Shown here in pieces: positions 59,603-64,000 of a stretch of 64,000 nt of DNA (position 1 is its first letter; each line of letters starts with the position of its first letter). Origin of the DNA: Henriciella sp. (GTDB taxonomy: Bacteria; Pseudomonadota; Alphaproteobacteria; Caulobacterales; Hyphomonadaceae). A model generated the notes under the pieces. That model had not been told where the DNA came from, did not search any database, and was given only the letters and a program-made list of their open reading frames with translations. The position numbers and the translations under genes were made by a program. The stretch lies in NCBI RefSeq assembly GCF_029936995.1, contig NZ_JAPYRE010000004.1, forward strand, positions 434,001 through 498,000, written 5' to 3'.

Positions 59603-60876
59603 GCGATTTAAACTTCTTAAAAGGAAGTCGTGACGAATTCGCAAAGCTCAAAGGGGAAAGCTCTTGGGAAGACAAGGCTGAAATCATTCAGCGGCAAATG
59701 GCGGAAGTCTTCGGTTCCAAAAATCTCTCCCTCCTGATGGGGTCAGGTTGTTCGTCCTTACGACATGAGGACGAAGAGCTGGGGATTCCTACGATGAAAT
59801 TCCTGGCAGAAGAATTTCAAGCGCTACTCGCCGCTGACGCAGGTCAGACTTTCGTCAACGCGGAGCAAAAGGCAAAACTCCATGAAAAGCTCGGGATTGA
59901 CCTTTCTTCTGACGACTTAAAGGGCAATTTGGAGCAAATGATGGCTGTTTTGATAAATGCCCATCAATTCTGCAAGACAAGTGACAAGGAGGAGCTGAAC
60001 ACCGTCGCCCCTCTGGTGGAAAGTGTAATTGTTGGCATCAAGCAGTTCGTGCTTTTCAAATGCACTACGGGGCCTTTCTCCAATGGTAACAATAGTGTCG
60101 TCGCGCTCTATCGTAGACTTTATCAGTCTTTGGCGACACGGGCACGGGGCCTTGCACCACCTTGGGTCTTCACTACCAATTACGATCTATTCAATGAACG
60201 TGCTATGGACCGTTCAGGCATTCCATATTCAAATGGTTTCTCGGGAACGGTGGAGCGTAGATTTAACCCTGCCACCTACAGACTGGCGCTAGCGGAGCAG
60301 TTAGACATCACCTCCCGCCGCTGGGCTGCCGTTGATGGTTTTGTGCACTTCTGCAAGCTACATGGCTCCGTCAACTGGACTGAAGAAGATACGGGTCTCT
60401 TTCCCATCCGTGAGTCGCATGCACCGCTCGATCCTTCTAAAGATCGCGTCATGATCTACCCCACGCCATCGAAACAGACGGCGAGCTTCGGATCGCCATA
60501 CTCAGATATGTTCCGCGAATTCCAAAGACAGGTTGTGCAGGATCAGAGTGTCCTGGTGATCTTGGGATTTAGCTTTGGAGACGAGCACGTCAACAACATC
60601 ATTTTCCAAGGGCTGACCTTGCCAGGCTTCAGGATCGTCGCCTTCATGGACCCCGAGACGAATGATATAACGCGTGAGCTTGCAGCGCTTGGCGACCCAC
60701 GCATTTGGTTCATTTGGGGCGATGGCAAAGAAGCGAGGAAGAAGGCCCATTACTTTGAGGGCGTTGTCAATCATCTAATGCCCACAAGCGCTGATCAGAA
60801 GATCGATCAGACAATCGAGAAGGCATTGCATACACTTCTTGCCAAGCAGCAGGATACTGAAGATGGTCAGGGATGA
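59599..60876 (+). CDS. SIR2-domain defence protein (predicted NADase)
   Basis: A 425-residue SIR2-like protein. LLMGSGCSS (48-50 GSG) binds the nucleotide, [10 protein letters not shown] holds Asn194, KLHGSVNW holds His255, and [14 protein letters not shown] is the conserved strand near the end of the fold. These match the residues needed for NAD breakdown in SIR2 defence effectors. No zinc-binding cysteine set is seen, which argues against a deacetylase. The gene overlaps Res at its start and the HerA gene at its end, so SIR2 and HerA are likely made together. Confidence 0.88.
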   Translation: MSDLNFLKGSRDEFAKLKGESSWEDKAEIIQRQMAEVFGSKNLSLLMGSGCSSLRHEDEELGIPTMKFLAEEFQALLAADAGQTFVNAEQKAKLHEKLGIDLSSDDLKGNLEQMMAVLINAHQFCKTSDKEELNTVAPLVESVIVGIKQFVLFKCTTGPFSNGNNSVVALYRRLYQSLATRARGLAPPWVFTTNYDLFNERAMDRSGIPYSNGFSGTVERRFNPATYRLALAEQLDITSRRWAAVDGFVHFCKLHGSVNWTEEDTGLFPIRESHAPLDPSKDRVMIYPTPSKQTASFGSPYSDMFREFQRQVVQDQSVLVILGFSFGDEHVNNIIFQGLTLPGFRIVAFMDPETNDITRELAALGDPRIWFIWGDGKEARKKAHYFEGVVNHLMPTSADQKIDQTIEKALHTLLAKQQDTEDGQG

Positions 60877-62914
60877 TGCAAGCCGCGCTATCGGGAAGAT
60901 CGTCAGCGTTTCGGCTGACCGTTTGGTTGTCGAACTGCATGGGGGCAGTGACAACTTCACCATCGTCGGTTTTGACGACATTCACTACGTGGCAACCTTG
61001 GGATCGTATCTCACGGTTCCGATGCAGGCTGAGTATGTGGTTCTAGAAGTCGTCGGACTTCACGAGAAGGATAGCGCACAGCCCCACGTCTCTCAGGCCG
61101 AATTGGACAAAACCTCTTCCGCTAAATTCCTTGACGTAGTTCCGGTTGGCTCGATGCCTATACAGGGCGGAAGCTTTCGCTTTGGGGTTTCAACATTTCC
61201 GCCGCTCTATGCGGATGCGCTCTACGCGCGGGATGAAGATCTCGATCGGATCTTCAACGTGGAACTCCCATCTGAACTTAAGACGAAGATGGACGCGGCG
61301 GGGGCTCAGCAGCTGGGTAATGTTCCACACAATATCGAAATCGGTACGTCGGCTGTATTTAAAGGCTATCCTGTTAAAGCACGCCTTGATGAGCTGTTCG
61401 GCGGGCATGTGGCGGTTCTTGGCAACACGGGAAGCGGAAAGTCCTGTACCGTTGCGTCGATCTTTCAGTCCGTTTTTATGAAGCCTGAAGTGTTTGCACC
61501 ATTAGGTGCAGCTTTCGTGATTTTTGATGTAAATGGAGAGTATCGTCAGGCGCTTGATAACATACCTACCTGGATTAAGTCTTGTTATCTCAAAGCGACA
61601 GAGCCGGATAAGCCCATCCTCGACCCTTCTGAGAAGAGGCAAGCGTCAGAGGTCAAGGACAGATTCAAGCTGCCACACTGGTTCATGAGCGTCGATGAAT
61701 GGGCATTACTATTGCGGGCGAGCGAGAGGTCGCAACTTCCGGCTCTTCGAACGGCACTTGGTTTAACGACTCTGTTTCAGGAAACGCCCGACCAAGAGCC
61801 GGTTGAAGATGATGGCGCAGAGAACAGTCTCAATACGATCCGCAACCACGTTCTCGCAAAGATCATCCTTTCAATATTGAATACGGATTCCAGCACTGGG
61901 AGCAAGGAAGGGCAAATAATAGCTGTCCTTAATTCGTTTTCGACAGAACAGATTTCGAAAGACACAATCGCCAGTGGTTTGTACAATGACTACGGGCAAT
62001 TCAAAGATGGAAAAAATTCAACTACGTCGAATAATTATGACGCAGTCCTGACGCTCCTTGAGGGGTTTGTGAGCGATGAACCTGTATTGCCAAGCTATTC
62101 AAATCTCCCATTTTCATTCGAGAGGCTTCAGGCCGCGCTCGACCTTGCGCTCTTTTATGAGGAAGCAAACGGAAACAAGCAAATTCGTGAATATTGCTCG
62201 CAATTGGTTACACGGCTCAAGTCTGTAATAGACAATCCTGACTATGAGTTTCTACGAGCTGACGTGGGTGCATTGCAAGATCATGACCGGGAGCCCACTC
62301 ACTATGTGAATCGTTTGCTAGGGATCGCAGTCGATAACGGGCGCTATAGGAAAGAACGCCAAATTTGTGTCATCGATCTCAACGATGCATCAGACGAAAT
62401 TGTCGAGTTGGCCTCAGCCGTTGTTGCCCGTCTGGTTTTTGATCGTATGCGGCGTGCTGATCCCCGCAACGCCATGCCTGTTCATATGGTTTTGGAGGAA
62501 GCGCACCGATATATATCCGAGAAGCCAAGTCGTTTTGCGATTGATGCAGGCATCACTTTCCAAAGAATTGCCAAAGAAGGTAGAAAATACGGTGCTTTTC
62601 TGATCGTGGCATCTCAGAGGCCAAGTGAACTATCGAAAACGGTTCTCTCTCAGTGCAACAATTTCATTATCCACCGCATTCAGAATCCCGACGATCTTTC
62701 CCAGATCAGGCAAATGACTCCTTTCATTTCGGAAACGGTGCTTAGACGACTACCATCTCTTCCTAAGCAGCATGCGCTCGTCTTTGGGAACTCAGTGAAT
62801 ATTCCTACCACCTTCCGCGTGAGAGACGCAGACCCGACACCCAACAGCAACGACACTGAAATAAGAGATATCTGGTACGTTCCGAATGATCCGCTGATTG
62901 ATTGGTCAGGTTGA
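60863..62914 (+). CDS. HerA-like ATPase (DUF87), SIR2 partner
   Basis: A 683-residue HerA/FtsK-type ATPase. The N-terminal HAS-barrel region (AIGKIVSVSADRLVVELH) precedes Walker A GNTGSGKS (187-194), VIFDVNGEY and the Walker B VLEEAHRY (Glu545, Glu546). It would form hexameric rings and, by analogy with known SIR2-HerA systems, assemble with SIR2 to sense or process phage DNA. The start at 60863 follows GCAGGA and overlaps the SIR2 gene by 14 bases. It is the last gene of the operon. Confidence 0.9.
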   Translation: MVRDDASRAIGKIVSVSADRLVVELHGGSDNFTIVGFDDIHYVATLGSYLTVPMQAEYVVLEVVGLHEKDSAQPHVSQAELDKTSSAKFLDVVPVGSMPIQGGSFRFGVSTFPPLYADALYARDEDLDRIFNVELPSELKTKMDAAGAQQLGNVPHNIEIGTSAVFKGYPVKARLDELFGGHVAVLGNTGSGKSCTVASIFQSVFMKPEVFAPLGAAFVIFDVNGEYRQALDNIPTWIKSCYLKATEPDKPILDPSEKRQASEVKDRFKLPHWFMSVDEWALLLRASERSQLPALRTALGLTTLFQETPDQEPVEDDGAENSLNTIRNHVLAKIILSILNTDSSTGSKEGQIIAVLNSFSTEQISKDTIASGLYNDYGQFKDGKNSTTSNNYDAVLTLLEGFVSDEPVLPSYSNLPFSFERLQAALDLALFYEEANGNKQIREYCSQLVTRLKSVIDNPDYEFLRADVGALQDHDREPTHYVNRLLGIAVDNGRYRKERQICVIDLNDASDEIVELASAVVARLVFDRMRRADPRNAMPVHMVLEEAHRYISEKPSRFAIDAGITFQRIAKEGRKYGAFLIVASQRPSELSKTVLSQCNNFIIHRIQNPDDLSQIRQMTPFISETVLRRLPSLPKQHALVFGNSVNIPTTFRVRDADPTPNSNDTEIRDIWYVPNDPLIDWSG

Positions 62915-63072
62915 TTCATTCCGATTTCTTTGAATTACCCGCATCATTAGCGGCTGCCGTGCCAGCCACAACAGACCTTCCGCGCCACGGCCTGACGGCC
63001 CCGTGAAGGCAATTGTGCCCGCCACTTTTCGCACCCGCTGTTTCTTCTGCGTTCAAAGCAAAGGAGGAACAC

Positions 63073-63576
63073 ATGACCAACATTTATCACGCCACACCTT
63101 ACGATATTTCAGCCACCGGCTTCTATTTCAGCACCTACGAAGACTATCTCGAAAAATCTGCATCCCACCGCAACCAGTACGGCGGTCCAGTCGAGGAATA
63201 CGAAATCCAATTCATCGACGGCGAGAATTGCGCGCTCTTCTCAGCAATCCGCGTCAATCAGGCCAATCTCAAACTTTGGTTCGAGACATTCGAGGACTTC
63301 GGTGAAGATGAAGCCGTGAAGGCAATCTATCTTGCGGAACATCTCAGCTGCACAGCCGATGAGGTACTAGGTCATCTCGATGATGTTTATCTCTTTCAGG
63401 GATCATCGCTCGAATATGTTGAAAATTATATCGAGGACACCGGCCTCTTAAATGAAATTCCGGAGCACCTTCGCTACTACTTCGACGCCGAAGCTTTCGC
63501 CCGCGATCTGGTTCTTGGTGGCGATATCACCGAGGTCGAAATTTTAGGTCGCACCTGGATCGCTCAGCCTCTTTAG
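63073..63576 (+). CDS. ardA: ArdA-like antirestriction protein
   Basis: A 167-residue acidic protein of the ArdA family, DNA mimics that inhibit type I restriction enzymes when mobile DNA enters a cell. Typical features are the N-terminal IYHATPYDISATGFYF, YEIQFIDGE, and acidic residues throughout (EDFGEDEAVKAIYLAEHL). A strong AAAGGAGG site stands before the ATG at 63073; it has its own upstream region, so it is a separate transcript from the defence operon. Confidence 0.9.
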   Translation: MTNIYHATPYDISATGFYFSTYEDYLEKSASHRNQYGGPVEEYEIQFIDGENCALFSAIRVNQANLKLWFETFEDFGEDEAVKAIYLAEHLSCTADEVLGHLDDVYLFQGSSLEYVENYIEDTGLLNEIPEHLRYYFDAEAFARDLVLGGDITEVEILGRTWIAQPL

Positions 63577-63596
63577 GAGGCTGGGTTTATCCAGCC
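63565..63596. terminator. Convergent hairpins between ArdA and next gene
   Basis: CAGCCTC/GAGGCTG (63565-63571, 63577-63583) and GGCTGG/CCAGCC (63579-63584, 63591-63596) form alternative stems over the four-base overlap of two convergent genes. They could end both transcripts; T tracts are short. Confidence 0.4.
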
Positions 63597-63779
63597 AAAA
63601 CGCTTCGCGATCCGGCGTTTGAGTTCGAAGCGGATCGCATCCAAAAGCTTGAGCGCTCTCTCGCGTTCGCTGCTGCCTGGTGCAGTTTCGCACAGCTTTT
63701 CTCGGATATAGACGAAGAGCGCGTCTAATTCGTCATTGCTCAATGAGCAAAGCTCATATGGTTTGAAGTCGGGTATCAT
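63573..63779 (-). CDS. Small hypothetical protein convergent to ArdA
   Basis: A 68-residue protein (IPDFKPYELCSLSNDELDAL) with two helices and no recognised domain. Two ATG codons stand after a GGGAGG site; 63779 has the better spacing. Its stop overlaps that of ArdA. Function unknown. Confidence 0.6.
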   Translation of the reverse strand: MIPDFKPYELCSLSNDELDALFVYIREKLCETAPGSSERERALKLLDAIRFELKRRIAKRFGWINPAS

Positions 63780-64000
63780 CATGGCCTCCCTGGGCATTCA
63801 GGCCAGACCCATTTCTGACCCTCTCTGGGAGTGGCAGAGTCATTGGACGCCCACGATTGCACCGACACTTAGGCCGCGCGCAGCTTAGGAGCTGCCCTCA
63901 GCTTGCAATCCAGTGGGTGGCCAATGGCCAAATGACTCTGAAGACGGGCGGAAGGGGATGGCTGGGCCGCAGCGGCTGGCCATCATGACCTGACCACCGG

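Larger units (their letters stand above)
46566..64000. mobile_element. Serine-recombinase island carrying a defence operon (right end not in window)
   Basis: From attR rightward the content changes to a serine recombinase, an ankyrin gene, a hairpin-rich region, a restriction/defence operon and ArdA. This mix is typical of integrative or mobilisable elements at tRNA hot-spots. No further copy of the tRNA core is visible before 64000, so the right end is unknown. Whether all genes belong to one element is inference. Confidence 0.5.

Noticed and set aside
63780..64000. Possible right end of the island
   Set aside because: I searched this stretch for a copy of the tRNA core or the CATTCCCAC repeats and found none, so no boundary is called.

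Overview
The window is GC-rich DNA with alphaproteobacterial gene content, and the phage and island genes have relatives among alphaproteobacterial mobile elements. It looks like a chromosomal hot-spot at a tRNA-Lys(CTT) gene where two mobile elements sit side by side. The genus cannot be read from the sequence; a marine or aquatic alphaproteobacterium would fit, but that is inference.

Left flank (1-1043): the start of a leftward family-4 glycosyltransferase gene, cut by the window edge, then tRNA-Lys with its own promoter.

Prophage (about 996-46565): a temperate podovirus integrated in the 3' part of tRNA-Lys. A 44-bp direct repeat (996-1039 and 46522-46565) marks attL and attR. The leftward early block (1120-10296) carries a tyrosine integrase, a small AlpA/excisionase-like protein, many small translationally coupled genes, and a recombination module (HNH nuclease, NinB, SSB, Rad52-like annealing protein, PD-(D/E)XK exonuclease). 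A CI-like S24 repressor (10378-11028) faces a Cro-like gene (11100-11351), with five related 13-bp operators around the repressor gene. The rightward replication block (11945-20009) holds a VRR-NUC nuclease, a ParB-like protein, a DEAD/DEAH helicase interrupted by a LAGLIDADG intein, an HNH homing-type nuclease, a Toprim primase and a DnaA-domain-IV-like protein. The late block (21573-43172) runs terminase, portal, scaffold, coat, cement, tail tube, internal virion proteins, a 1934-residue polyvalent protein with a zincin motif, and a tailspike. A terminator separates it from the lysis cassette (lysozyme, nested spanins, membrane proteins; 43259-45344).

Island (46566 to beyond the window): starts with a large serine recombinase whose last codons are read from the tRNA remnant, then an unknown/ankyrin pair, a hairpin-rich non-coding stretch, and a tight seven-gene operon (50336-62914): ribbon-helix-helix regulator, SNF2-type helicase, DUF4391 protein, type III-like DNA methyltransferase, type III Res endonuclease, SIR2-domain protein and HerA-like ATPase. 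I read it as a composite anti-phage system in which a helicase-assisted restriction-modification layer is joined to a SIR2-HerA NAD-depletion layer. An ArdA antirestriction gene follows. The SIR2-HerA pair and type III restriction are each known defence modules; their linkage in one operon with a SNF2/DUF4391 pair and an autoregulator candidate is the most interesting feature here.
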